The notes beneath the pieces are model-generated. The model was not told where the DNA came from. It saw only the letters and a program-made list of their open reading frames with translations, and made no database searches. Of a stretch of DNA of 64,000 nt, positions 48,246-56,496 are shown one piece after another. The stretch spans positions 20,697-84,696 of the forward strand of contig BEHV01000009.1 in the NCBI GenBank assembly GCA_002898315.1, in the 5' to 3' direction. Position 1 is the first letter of the stretch; every line of letters begins with the position of its first letter. The position numbers and the translations under genes were made by a program. The DNA comes from a bacterium HR19 (lineage in GTDB: Bacteria; Calescibacteriota; Calescibacteriia; Calescibacteriales; Calescibacteriaceae).

Positions 48246-49008
48246 AAACTTCAAATCCAAGTTCGGAATAAATTTGCAAGAACTTTTGAGAGTTTTCATA
48301 AAAGAAATTTTCAAAATCAAGAAGCTGTGAAAGTTGCTTTCTTTCCTTTCTCTTGAGTTTGCCTTCAATTAAAATCATCTCTACCCATTTTCTCTCGTTA
48401 TCGGAAAGCTTTCTTGTGTAAAACTTATTAAGGCAGATAGCTTTGGGTTTGAAACCTTCATTTTTCAAACTTTCAACAACTTCACGCGTCTCCTCATAGG
48501 GCAAAATCTCCGGCAAAGTAGTTATAATAAGGTTTATTTTATATGTAAAATCAATCATCTTCGCCATATCATCTTTTACCGGTCCCCCTATACCAGATTC
48601 AATTCCAACCTTAGGAACTCTGAACATAGATACGATCTGCCCCGTAGGTAATCCATCAAAGACATAAAAGTCGGCAACATTATTATACCAATCATACCAC
48701 ATCTTTCCAAGAAGAATCAGTTCGTAAAATCCGGGAATAACTTTTGAAAAAACCCTGAAAATAGACGAGCGAACAAAAGGGAACCAAAAAAGAAAGAATT
48801 TAAGTTTTATTTTGACATATTCTTTAGCTTCCTTTTCATAATCTATGGGATAGAGAACAACACTTTTTGAAGCAAACTCATAAAGTGGAGAAGGGAACGC
48901 AGATGGGAAGTAAAGAATTGTTTTTCCTTTTCTTGATAGGGAGTTTGCAAGAACAACGCTGAGCAAACTCTTTCCTGTCCCACCTTTCCCGGTCACAAAG
49001 ATGAACAA
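48148..49008 (-). CDS. ArsA/MinD-like deviant Walker ATPase
   Basis: P-loop ATPase beginning FIFVTGKGGTGKSLLSVVLANSL, a deviant Walker A with the early Lys (KGGTGKS) typical of ArsA/Get3 and MinD/ParA. FDGLPTGQIVSMFRVP is the ArsA-type switch D-x-x-P-T-G-(H/Q). This points to the anion-transporting/Get3 branch and not partitioning ParA. From the TTG at 49006-49008 it has about 286 residues; the frame upstream runs through tRNA-Arg and is not used. The start codon is 15 bases after the tRNA 3' end. No ATG fits. Substrate unknown; there is no arsenic operon around it. Confidence 0.75.
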   Translation of the reverse strand: MFIFVTGKGGTGKSLLSVVLANSLSRKGKTILYFPSAFPSPLYEFASKSVVLYPIDYEKEAKEYVKIKLKFFLFWFPFVRSSIFRVFSKVIPGFYELILLGKMWYDWYNNVADFYVFDGLPTGQIVSMFRVPKVGIESGIGGPVKDDMAKMIDFTYKINLIITTLPEILPYEETREVVESLKNEGFKPKAICLNKFYTRKLSDNERKWVEMILIEGKLKRKERKQLSQLLDFENFFYENSQKFLQIYSELGFEVFTLDFSIRGIDHDFVRKQEEKILQSSIFSHLS

Positions 49009-49023
49009 AACAGAAAAGTTGAG

Positions 49024-49095
49024 TACGCCCGGCGGGATTTGAACCCGCGACCTCCGGGTCCGCAACCCGGCGTTCTTCCCCTGAACTACGGGCGC
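49024..49095 (-). tRNA. tRNA-Arg (GCG)
   Basis: On the minus strand: acceptor GCGCCCG/CGGGCGT (terminal G-U pair), D arm GTTC...GAAC, anticodon stem CCGGG/CCCGG with loop TTGCGGA giving anticodon GCG (reads CGC), and T arm GCGGG TTCAAAT CCCGC. CCA is not encoded. It lies directly upstream of the ArsA-like gene on the same strand and is probably in the same primary transcript. Confidence 0.93.
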
Positions 49096-49206
49096 TTCAC
49101 AAAACTTATAGTTAAAAACAACTAATCAATCTTTCAAAAATTTCAAAAATAAACTAAACCAAAAACCCAATGATTAAATTTTTGAAAATAATAAGGAGGT
49201 GAAAAA

Positions 49207-49851
49207 ATGTTCCTGAACGAAAAAGATAGAGATTATCTGAGGCAAAGGTTTTCAAAGGAACTAGAAAAGGAAGTCACGTTGAAACTTTTCACACAAGCCA
49301 TAAATTGCGAGTACTGCTTAGAAACAGAAGAACTTCTCAAAGAACTTGCCGAAACTTCTGACAAAATAAAACTTGAAATAATAAACTTCGCAGTAGAAAA
49401 GCAAAAAGCAGAACAAATGAAGGTAGATAAAGTTCCTGCAATAATGATTGGGAACGAAAGAATAAGGTTCTTCGGCATACCAGCCGGATACGAGTTTGCA
49501 GTCCTCATAGAAGATATAATAGAAATATCAAAAGGTGTTCCCTTCCTTTCCCCCGAGTCCGCAAGAAAAATATCAAGAATAAAAAAACCCGTGAACATAA
49601 AAGTTTTCGTAACCCCAACCTGTCCTTATTGCCCGAGAATGGCAAAGTATGCTCACTCCGCAGCCCTTATAAACGAAATGATAACCGCAGAAACAATAGA
49701 AGCAACAGAGTTCCCTGAACTCGCAACAGCTTACTCAGTTTACGGAGTCCCCAAAACAATTATAAACGATACAATAGAGATGGAAGGAGCAGTCCCAGAA
49801 GAACATTTTGTAAATGAATTACTGCGAACCATAGACGGGCTCGCCGAATAA
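49207..49851 (+). CDS. Protein disulfide oxidoreductase (double thioredoxin fold)
   Basis: 214 residues with two thioredoxin-fold units. The first carries AINCEYCLE (Cys34, Cys37), the second TPTCPYCPRM (Cys139, Cys142), each followed by a cis-Pro (KVPAIMI and GVPKTII). This is the PDO architecture best known from hyperthermophilic archaea and thermophilic bacteria, where it makes or reshuffles disulfides in cytosolic proteins; it is also called glutaredoxin-like. AAGGAGGTGAAAAA precedes the ATG. purQ follows immediately, its ATG abutting this gene's stop codon, so translation is coupled. Confidence 0.93.
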   Translation: MFLNEKDRDYLRQRFSKELEKEVTLKLFTQAINCEYCLETEELLKELAETSDKIKLEIINFAVEKQKAEQMKVDKVPAIMIGNERIRFFGIPAGYEFAVLIEDIIEISKGVPFLSPESARKISRIKKPVNIKVFVTPTCPYCPRMAKYAHSAALINEMITAETIEATEFPELATAYSVYGVPKTIINDTIEMEGAVPEEHFVNELLRTIDGLAE

Positions 49852-50511
49852 ATGCCAAGTGCAAACTTCAAAGTCGGAATCATAATTTTTCCCGGGACAA
49901 ATTGCAATATTGAAACCAAAAAAGCAGTTGAACGCGCTGGATTTGAAGCAGAATACATCTGGTATGAAGAAAAAGGGAAAGTAAAAAAATTTGGAGCGGT
50001 AATAATTCCCGGTGGATTCTCATACGGAGATTATCTCAGAGCTGGAAAGATGGCGGTATTTTCACCTGTAATGGAAGATGTAATTGAAATGTCAAAAAAA
50101 GGGAATCCAATTTTGGGAATATGCAACGGTTTCCAGATACTCTGTGAATCAAAAATTCTTCCCGGCACACTTCTGATGAACATCGGAACAAAATTCATAT
50201 GCAGATGGGTAGAACTTGAAGTCGTAGATAACCAAACTCCTTTCACATGCTCTATGCAAAAGGGAGAAAGAATAAAGATGCCAATAGCTCACAGGTTCGG
50301 AAACTATTTTTACGAGAACGAGAATCCAAACATAGTTTTCCGCTATGTCAATAATCCAAATGGTTCAAAAGATAGCATAGCGGGAATCTCAAACGCAAAA
50401 AAAAATATCGTGGGACTTATGCCCCATCCAGAAAGAGCATCTTTTAAGTTCCTCGGAAGTGAAGATGGAATGAAAATTTTCAAATCACTAAAAAAATGGC
50501 TGAAAGAGTAG
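49852..50511 (+). CDS. purQ: Phosphoribosylformylglycinamidine synthase, glutaminase subunit
   Basis: Supplies ammonia from glutamine for purine synthesis. 219 residues with GIIIFPGTNCNIET at the start, the oxyanion loop IIPGGFSYGDYLRAG, the nucleophile Cys91 in GICNGFQIL and the His/Glu pair in MPHPERAS. The small PurS/PurL partners are not adjacent. The ATG directly follows the stop codon of the disulfide oxidoreductase gene. Convergent with the Memo gene, 6 bases apart. Confidence 0.95.
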   Translation: MPSANFKVGIIIFPGTNCNIETKKAVERAGFEAEYIWYEEKGKVKKFGAVIIPGGFSYGDYLRAGKMAVFSPVMEDVIEMSKKGNPILGICNGFQILCESKILPGTLLMNIGTKFICRWVELEVVDNQTPFTCSMQKGERIKMPIAHRFGNYFYENENPNIVFRYVNNPNGSKDSIAGISNAKKNIVGLMPHPERASFKFLGSEDGMKIFKSLKKWLKE

Positions 50512-50517
50512 AAAAAA

Positions 50518-51330
50518 TTAATCCTTTATTATCAGTCCCGCATACCCTACAACAGAAGTGTAATCACCGGTTACATCACCCGAATTTGAATAGGCAACAA
50601 GTTCAACATTTTTCTTACCCCTTTTTACCGCAGAAAAAAGAAGCACATATATCGGAGCAATACCACAAATCGTTATATTATCTTCAAAAACAATTTCAAT
50701 CAAACCATCATAGTCAAGCGACTTTATCTTTTCAATGGCTTTTTTATCTTTTTTACGAGAGACCTCATCTACCTCGTAGTGGTTCATATCAGAAGAAGCA
50801 ATTAAAAGCACATCAAGATTTTCAGATAACCTCGCTATCAAATCACCCAACGACCTCAGTATTTTTACATTAAGTGTTCGGAGACATATAACAGAAATCT
50901 TCACATTAGGTCTCTTGTAATATAAAAAAGGAACTATAACCTCAGCTGAGTGCTCTCTCAAATGAGCACCCGTATCAAGCTGAAAAATATCACTATTACT
51001 TAAAAGAAAATCGTTGATCTCTTCATCTATCTCAACTGAAAACCCGGGGAAATTCCATACTCCATATGGGAAAAGCGAAACATCAACTCCATAACCCGTG
51101 TGGTTTGGACAGATGATAAGAACCCTCTCTGGAACCTCAATACGAGAAAAAACTTTACCTGCTATTTTTCCAGAATAAACATAACCAGCATGCGGAGATA
51201 TAACTCCAAAGACATTTTCCTTTCTTTCTTCATCACTTATAAGCTCGCTGAGGACAGAAAAAAGTTTATCTTTATCTTTTGGATAAAATAGCCCTGCAAC
51301 CGCTGGATTTCTTTCAACTCTGAATTTCAT
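50518..51330 (-). CDS. MEMO1 family protein (AmmeMemoRadiSam system B)
   Basis: 270 residues of the Memo fold, related to nonheme-iron dioxygenases. Conserved landmarks are RNPAVAGLFYPKD at the N terminus, ISPHAGYVYSGKIAGKVF and CPNHTGYG with the His ligands, HLREHSAEVIVPFL, IASSDMNHYE and the Cys-containing ICGIAPI. In many bacteria and archaea it pairs with an AMMECR1 protein and a radical SAM enzyme; neither is adjacent here. Function remains unclear across the family. Starts are ambiguous only slightly; the frame's first ATG fits the family N terminus. Confidence 0.9.
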   Translation of the reverse strand: MKFRVERNPAVAGLFYPKDKDKLFSVLSELISDEERKENVFGVISPHAGYVYSGKIAGKVFSRIEVPERVLIICPNHTGYGVDVSLFPYGVWNFPGFSVEIDEEINDFLLSNSDIFQLDTGAHLREHSAEVIVPFLYYKRPNVKISVICLRTLNVKILRSLGDLIARLSENLDVLLIASSDMNHYEVDEVSRKKDKKAIEKIKSLDYDGLIEIVFEDNITICGIAPIYVLLFSAVKRGKKNVELVAYSNSGDVTGDYTSVVGYAGLIIKD

Positions 51331-51379
51331 CTCTAACCAATTTATCTCAACCTAATGTTATACCTTCCCCATCATCTTT

Positions 51380-51852
51380 TCAATTCATATTCATATCTAC
51401 AACTTCCATAAGTTTCTTATTTTTCCGATAGAAAAACACATCATCTTCAACTAACTTTGAAGGGACTTTTAATACCTTCCTGAAACCATATTCAACCAGA
51501 TTAGCATTAAAGTGTGCAGTCATTTTATCATAAGCATTGAAGATCTGATTTTCAATATCTGAACCCATCTTTATCATAAGGAGCATTTCAGCAATCTCGT
51601 GCATGAAGACGACCCACTGTGATTAGGTTTTAAGCTTTTCTTTACCTCAATGACATATTTATTACCTTGTTTATAGAAGCACCCCGGCTGAACATCACCT
51701 GTATAGCGGACTTTATTCACAAGCTTTATCTTCACATCGTCAAGCGAAGGAATTTTGTTTATCCACTTTATTGTTCTTTTCTTGGTTCTCCTTGCCTTAA
51801 CTTTACCGACACTGCTTGCCTTCCCTACTTCACTTGTTTTTTCTTTACTCAT
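51380..51852 (-). pseudogene. Frameshifted HExxE-type metallopeptidase-like protein
   Basis: The ATG at 51850-51852 (GAGGT upstream) opens a basic N terminus (SVGKVKARRTKKRTIKWINK), then KLVNKVRYTGDVQPGCFY and IEVKKSLKPNH. The frame then goes out of phase. The other frame supplies QWVVFMHEIAEMLL and HFNANLVEYGFRKVLKVP to the stop at 51380. Adding one base near 51611-51625 (a CACCAG instead of CACAG) joins them into about 156 residues with an HEIAE helix and a downstream E-Y segment. This resembles a minimal zincin-like metallopeptidase with HExxE instead of HExxH. The family is not certain. It lies between the memo and recA genes. Confidence 0.5.
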
Positions 51853-51951
51853 AGTATTTACCTCATATATAACTAACTTCACAGAACTTCAATTTCTGTC
51901 TACTCCCATTTGATTTTCTTTATCAGCTCTACCGAAATCACATTCTTTTAC

Positions 51952-53094
51952 TTATTCAGATTCTTTTGAAGATTTTCTTCCTCTTTTTCCTCCCTTTTTT
52001 TCCTCGGTTTCTTCTTGGATTTCTTCGCTCTCTTGTGACATAGGAACCATATTCTTCCTCTGGTCGTATATATAGTCAGCAATAAGTTCAGATGAATCTA
52101 ATCCCGCTCCCGCTTTTTCTCTTATCTTTTTCTCTATCTCGCGAGCGATTTGTGGATTTTCTTTGAGAAAAGCTTTCGCCTGCTCTCTGCCCTGTCCCAA
52201 ATTAATATCACCATAAGAAAACCAAGAGCCAGATTTTTCAACTATACCATACTCCAAACCAAGGTCAACAAGCTCTCCTTCATAAGATATTCCCTGACCA
52301 TAGATTATATCTACGAGTGCCTCTCTGAAAGGTGGAGCAACTTTGTTTTTAGCTATCTTTATTTTCACTCTTGACCCAATTGCTTTTTCTCCCTCTTTTA
52401 TAAGGTCCACTTTTCTGACATCAATTCTGACAGAAGCATAAAATTTAAGAGCAACGCCTCCTGTTGTAGTTTCTGGGACACCATACATAGCTCCTATTCC
52501 TATTTTTTGTCTCAGCTGATTTGTGAAAATTATTATTGTTTGGGTTCTTCCTATTGTTGAGACGAGTTTTCGGAGAGCTTGCGACATAAGACGAGCTTGT
52601 AGTCCAACCTGCATATCACCCATACTCCCTTCAAGCTCACTCTTTGGGACAAGAGCAGCGACAGAATCTATAACCACAAGGTCAACAGCACCTGACGAAG
52701 CAAGTTCTTCTGCAATTTCAAGAGCTTGCTCTCCATAATCTGGTTGAGATATAAGAAGTTCATTTACATCAACTCCGAGATTTTTCGCATATATCGGGTC
52801 AAGCGCGTGCTCGGCATCTATAAAAGCAACCTTTCCCCCTTTCCTCTGAACCGAAGCGATGGCATGGAGAGCTATCGTCGTCTTCCCAGATGCCTCAGGA
52901 CCGAAAATCTCTATGAATCTTCCTCTCGGATACCCACCGCAACCTATTGCTATATCTATTGAAAGAGAACCAGAAGAGACAACAGGAATCTTCAGCGACT
53001 CCCTCTCACCTAACTTCATTATTATTCCCTTGCCGAAGGTCTTCTCTAAATTCTTTATCGTTGCTTCAAGGATTTGTTCCTTACTGTCTCCCAT
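51952..53094 (-). CDS. recA: Recombinase RecA
   Basis: Forms filaments on single-stranded DNA for recombination and SOS signalling. 380 residues with Walker [10 protein letters not shown] (65-73), the ATP-cap and Walker [21 protein letters not shown], the L2 region [10 protein letters not shown] and a C-terminal lysine-rich tail ending [25 protein letters not shown] precedes the ATG, a strong ribosome site. It follows comEC by 90 bases in the same direction, so DNA uptake and recombination genes may be cotranscribed. No LexA box was identified in the short upstream spacer. Confidence 0.97.
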   Translation of the reverse strand: MGDSKEQILEATIKNLEKTFGKGIIMKLGERESLKIPVVSSGSLSIDIAIGCGGYPRGRFIEIFGPEASGKTTIALHAIASVQRKGGKVAFIDAEHALDPIYAKNLGVDVNELLISQPDYGEQALEIAEELASSGAVDLVVIDSVAALVPKSELEGSMGDMQVGLQARLMSQALRKLVSTIGRTQTIIIFTNQLRQKIGIGAMYGVPETTTGGVALKFYASVRIDVRKVDLIKEGEKAIGSRVKIKIAKNKVAPPFREALVDIIYGQGISYEGELVDLGLEYGIVEKSGSWFSYGDINLGQGREQAKAFLKENPQIAREIEKKIREKAGAGLDSSELIADYIYDQRKNMVPMSQESEEIQEETEEKKGGKRGRKSSKESE

Positions 53095-53184
53095 AATTTT
53101 TCACCTCCTATAAAAAATGTAATAAAAATTTAGTATGTGATAAAAACAAAGTGTGTTTGTGATGATTTTTCTTTTTTAATTCAT

Positions 53185-54984
53185 TTACCTTATCCTTTCA
53201 AATTGGCACTTTGAATCATCTTTATGGCACAAAACGATATTCCCACTTTTTATCTTTCCTTCCAAATCCAAATCACACATATATATACATGCAACATCTT
53301 TCATCTTTGAAACCTCACTTAAAATCCTATCTATATTTACATTCTGCCTTGTAGGAATAAAGTATAGCTCATATTTTCCGTCATATCTTTTCTCTTTTCT
53401 CACAATAAAGTTTCCGAAAAAATCATATCTTTCAGAAGTTATAAAATGAAAGAAAGGAGGAAAAACCAGAAAGATAATAAGAGCGGTCTGCTTGAAATAC
53501 CTTTTTATCTTTCTCCTCACAAGTATAAGAAAAAGAGCAAACAAGAATACAGCAAATTCAGAAGGAAAATTTATCTTTGAAGAGAAAACAAAGAACTCAG
53601 AAACATAAGAGGAGAACACCTGAGATAAAAATATGAGAAATTTTGATATGAGCAAAGAAAGGTAGATAAATAAAAAACCGAGCGGTTCAAAAAACCATCC
53701 CAAAAACAAAGCGATAACGCAAAAAGATATAATCAGAGAAAAAGTAGGGACAAAAACGAAGTTTGACAGGGGAGAAATAAGAGAAAAAGGCATTCCTGTT
53801 GTTACGCTCACAGGAAAAGTTCCAAGCGAAGCGATAAGGGAAATCCAGAAGAGTTGCTCCACCTTCCCCTTTATCCTAGGTGTAAAAAGAATAAGAAAAA
53901 GAACCGAAGAAAATGAGAGAAGGAAAGACAAACTCCATATATCAAATGGGTTTAAAAGAACTATGAAAAAAGAAGATGCAAAAAGCGAGTTCAGAGCAGA
54001 AAAATTTCTTCCCGAAAAAATTGAAAGAGAAAATATAAAGGTCATCACAAAAGCTCTCAGCGCAGTCACAGGAATTCCGCTCACAAAAAGAAAAAATATC
54101 TGAAACAATATTGAGAATATAATCTTGATGTTCTGCGGCTGAACGATAAAAAATGCTCTGAACAAAAAACGCGATAAAAAAATCAAGAAAATCTCCCCTA
54201 CAAGATAACCCAAAAAAGCTATTACAGCAAAGTGAGAGCCGGAAATAGCAACAACATGTAAAACCCCAAGCTTTGAAAAATCCATCAAAAGCTCTCGGTC
54301 TATGTCATCGCTATCTCCAAAAACCGTAGCTTCTAAAATTTTCAGATCATCACCATAACCACCAGCATCAAAAATCTCCTTGCCCTTCTGTCTCAGGTTA
54401 TAAAGTAAATCCAAAAACCAACCCCTTTCAACTTTCTTGAACAAAAAAGATTTCCTGCATATATACCAACCGCTCTTCAATCTTGAAAAACCTTTGCACC
54501 CTACCACCACCCTATCGTATATATCAAATCTCTCCTCCTCTCCACGATTTATGGACTCGTTATCAGTGAAAACATCTGATTTGCGAACTTTCAGGTATCC
54601 GCCCTTCTTCTCAAAATGTGAGTTCAACTCATCTCTGAACCAGCTTACCGAAACAATATAATACGAAAAAGATGAATTATATATAGTTCCGGCAAAATAT
54701 GCATTTCCTCTCCTGCCATCAATATCTGAAAGATTAGAATAAAAGAAAAAAGAGATAAAAACGAGAAAAAACAAAAGAGAATTCAATGAGAAAAAAATCA
54801 ATGCAAGAAGCAGAGAAAATACGGGCAAAAATAAAAATATCTGTGAAGTGAAAAACCTTCCCAAATCAGCAACTTCTATGCCTAAAACCGCAGAAATAAA
54901 AAGAAACAAAAAAGGATATCTATGAAACAAAGAATCAAACCTGTTCTGTAAAGGTGAAAGCAATCTATGCAAAGACCGAAACAT
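53185..54984 (-). CDS. comEC: Competence channel ComEC/Rec2, without metallo-beta-lactamase domain
   Basis: Inner-membrane channel for DNA uptake. From the ATG at 54984 it has about 599 residues, beginning with membrane helices. An OB-like periplasmic segment (about 90-190) follows, then the competence core with GVLHVVAISGSHFAVIAFLGYL and many helices. A short C-terminal soluble part ends at residue 599 with no HxHxDH or other metallo-beta-lactamase motifs, so the nuclease-like domain found in many ComEC proteins is absent. The upstream start of the frame at 55038 overlaps the preceding gene; I prefer the ATG at 54984. It is followed by recA. Confidence 0.85.
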   Translation of the reverse strand: MFRSLHRLLSPLQNRFDSLFHRYPFLFLFISAVLGIEVADLGRFFTSQIFLFLPVFSLLLALIFFSLNSLLFFLVFISFFFYSNLSDIDGRRGNAYFAGTIYNSSFSYYIVSVSWFRDELNSHFEKKGGYLKVRKSDVFTDNESINRGEEERFDIYDRVVVGCKGFSRLKSGWYICRKSFLFKKVERGWFLDLLYNLRQKGKEIFDAGGYGDDLKILEATVFGDSDDIDRELLMDFSKLGVLHVVAISGSHFAVIAFLGYLVGEIFLIFLSRFLFRAFFIVQPQNIKIIFSILFQIFFLFVSGIPVTALRAFVMTFIFSLSIFSGRNFSALNSLFASSFFIVLLNPFDIWSLSFLLSFSSVLFLILFTPRIKGKVEQLFWISLIASLGTFPVSVTTGMPFSLISPLSNFVFVPTFSLIISFCVIALFLGWFFEPLGFLFIYLSLLISKFLIFLSQVFSSYVSEFFVFSSKINFPSEFAVFLFALFLILVRRKIKRYFKQTALIIFLVFPPFFHFITSERYDFFGNFIVRKEKRYDGKYELYFIPTRQNVNIDRILSEVSKMKDVACIYMCDLDLEGKIKSGNIVLCHKDDSKCQFERIR

Positions 54985-55582
54985 AATTCCCCGTACTCGC
55001 TTTTTCCCTGATATTCTGAAATTTCCTTTGCAACTCATCCTCTGAAATCAAACCAGCTAAAAACAACATATAATTCCTCAAAAGCTCATCTCTCAACTCA
55101 TCTCCTCTATCTGTAAATGAAAGCCGTGAGAGAAGAGAAAAAAGTTCTATCTGAAAATTTAATTCAAAATTATCACCATCAGAATTAATCTGACCAGACG
55201 GGAATTCTACTCCTCTATGCTTTACTCTGTCAATAATTTTCGGACTCTCTGATTTTTTTCTTTGAATAGTCGGAAAGTTTTCTGTACCAGAACCCTGAAG
55301 TTGCTCGTTTCTTTTCAGGTATGTGACGGAGGATTTTCCGCCAACACCTATCATTTCAGCTCCGGAGAAGATAAAAGTTACTCCGACCCATGATGTTATC
55401 GGTATATCTCCTTTCCGCAGTGCCTTCTCTTTCATTCTGATAGCGTTCCCTATCTCCCATCCGGCAATCCAACCCGCAGAAAAGAAAGAAGGAACATAGT
55501 TTATACGAAGTCCAAATTCATGAGGCAGAGGGTGAAGCTTTATAATCTTCAGACCCTGCACAAATAAAAATTTAATCTTCAA
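54965..55582 (-). CDS. Hypothetical protein in the comEC operon
   Basis: 205 residues, unrecognised. The N-terminal part begins FGLRINYVPSFFSAGWIAGWEIGNAIRMKEKAL and contains ITSWVGVTFIFSGAEMIGVGG, alternating hydrophobic and Gly-rich stretches. The middle is polar with Ser/Gln/Asn, and the end (LSRLSFTDRGDELRDELLRNYMLFLAGLISEDELQRKF) is helical and acidic. The 3' end overlaps the comEC start by 20 bases and the 5' end overlaps the RidA-type gene by 11 bases. The start is ambiguous (TTG at 55582 or GTG eight codons later). It is certainly part of the same transcript. Confidence 0.6.
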   Translation of the reverse strand: MKIKFLFVQGLKIIKLHPLPHEFGLRINYVPSFFSAGWIAGWEIGNAIRMKEKALRKGDIPITSWVGVTFIFSGAEMIGVGGKSSVTYLKRNEQLQGSGTENFPTIQRKKSESPKIIDRVKHRGVEFPSGQINSDGDNFELNFQIELFSLLSRLSFTDRGDELRDELLRNYMLFLAGLISEDELQRKFQNIREKASTGNYVSVFA

Positions 55583-56279
55583 GTGTCTGACTTTCTTTTA
55601 TCTTGTATGACCCGACAAAGTTTTTGAGATAATCTAAAAGTTCATTTTTGTTTTTGGTTTTTAAAAGAAGTTTCAAAATCTGATTCGCTTCTGATTTCGG
55701 AAATCCTTCAAAGGACTTTTTTAAAAGATTCCTGCTGAATTTTCCTTCTTCAAGTTTGATAGCAAAGGCAGAAAGTACGGCAAAGCTTCTGAATATACTT
55801 GCACTTTTCTCTCTTTTTCTTTGAGAAATACGCCATGCTCTCTCAAAAAACTCGTGTGCCTTCATAAAATCACCTGAAACGAAATAGTGTTTCCCTGATT
55901 TGTAAAGAGAGATAGGTGATTTTATAAAAGCTACTGCTTCTATTTCCACGAGAGCCGAGCGAGGTAAGGCAGAAACACCTACAAAACTCCTTGAAGGCAG
56001 CTCTGCTCCGAATTTGCGAAAAAAGTTTTCCCAAACTGTGTTGATCTTATCGGCTTGGTCCAAACGCGTTGTGAATACTGTTGCTTTTACAACATCAGAC
56101 GGAGAAAGTCCAAGATACACCAAAATTTTGTATATGTTTTTGAGAGCTTGATCGGTTTGCGCTTCAAGAGTGTCTTTCAATTCTTTCCCATCAAATCCGA
56201 TCTGCCCGGAAATAAAAACGAAGTCCCCCTCAATGCGGAAAAGTGAATAAGGTCCAAGCGGTTTTAAATCCAGCTCCAT
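55572..56279 (-). CDS. RidA/YjgF domain fused to a DUF309-like helical domain
   Basis: 235 residues. Residues 1-118 are a RidA-type domain: LGPYSLFRIEGDFVFISGQIG, the middle LEAQTDQALKNIYKILVYLGLSPSDVVKATVF and PSRSFVGVSALPRSALVEIEAVAF with the Arg that binds the substrate carboxylate. RidA hydrolyses reactive imines and enamines made by PLP enzymes. Residues about 125-225 form a helical domain with HYFVSGDFMKAHEFFERAWR, resembling DUF309 proteins (a small His/Glu-containing helical bundle). The fusion is unusual. It heads the transcript running into the hypothetical gene, comEC and recA. Confidence 0.75.
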   Translation of the reverse strand: MELDLKPLGPYSLFRIEGDFVFISGQIGFDGKELKDTLEAQTDQALKNIYKILVYLGLSPSDVVKATVFTTRLDQADKINTVWENFFRKFGAELPSRSFVGVSALPRSALVEIEAVAFIKSPISLYKSGKHYFVSGDFMKAHEFFERAWRISQRKREKSASIFRSFAVLSAFAIKLEEGKFSRNLLKKSFEGFPKSEANQILKLLLKTKNKNELLDYLKNFVGSYKIKESQTLED

Positions 56280-56364
56280 CAGATGTTCTGATTAATCATT
56301 TCTTTGAGCTTTTTGTAAAAAGATAAAACATGTAGCGGATTTAATATACCAAAGAAGGATTTAA

Positions 56365-56496
56365 ATATTAGAGCTATCTCTTGTGGAAGAACTCGGGAAA
56401 AACGCAAAAGAATATGTAAAGAAAAATTTCTTAATTACAAGATTAATTTCAGATTACTTAGATATTCTTAACGAAGTGATATATGGAAATAAATGA
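56365..56496 (+). pseudogene. C-terminal remnant of a GT4-type glycosyltransferase
   Basis: The plus-strand frame after a stop at 56362 reads ELSLVEELGKNAKEYV then KKNFLITRLISDYLDILNE and ends VIYGNK at a TGA (56494-56496). This is a textbook C terminus of a family 4 glycosyltransferase (A-x-x-M-G-x-x-G-R-x-x-V followed by N-F-x-x-x-x-x-x-x-x-L-x-x-Y). No upstream body is present: the preceding sequence has stops and no start. It is a scar left by deletion or rearrangement. Its end overlaps the mscS start in another phase. Confidence 0.75.

Noticed and set aside
48148..49008. ParA partitioning ATPase linked to the parS sites
   Set aside because: The switch motif FDGLPTGQ is of ArsA/Get3 type and the parS cluster is 13 kb away; no parB is adjacent.
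51100..51876. Plus-strand open frames opposite memo and the HExxE gene
   Set aside because: They are shadows with aromatic-rich, non-family translations and no ribosome sites.
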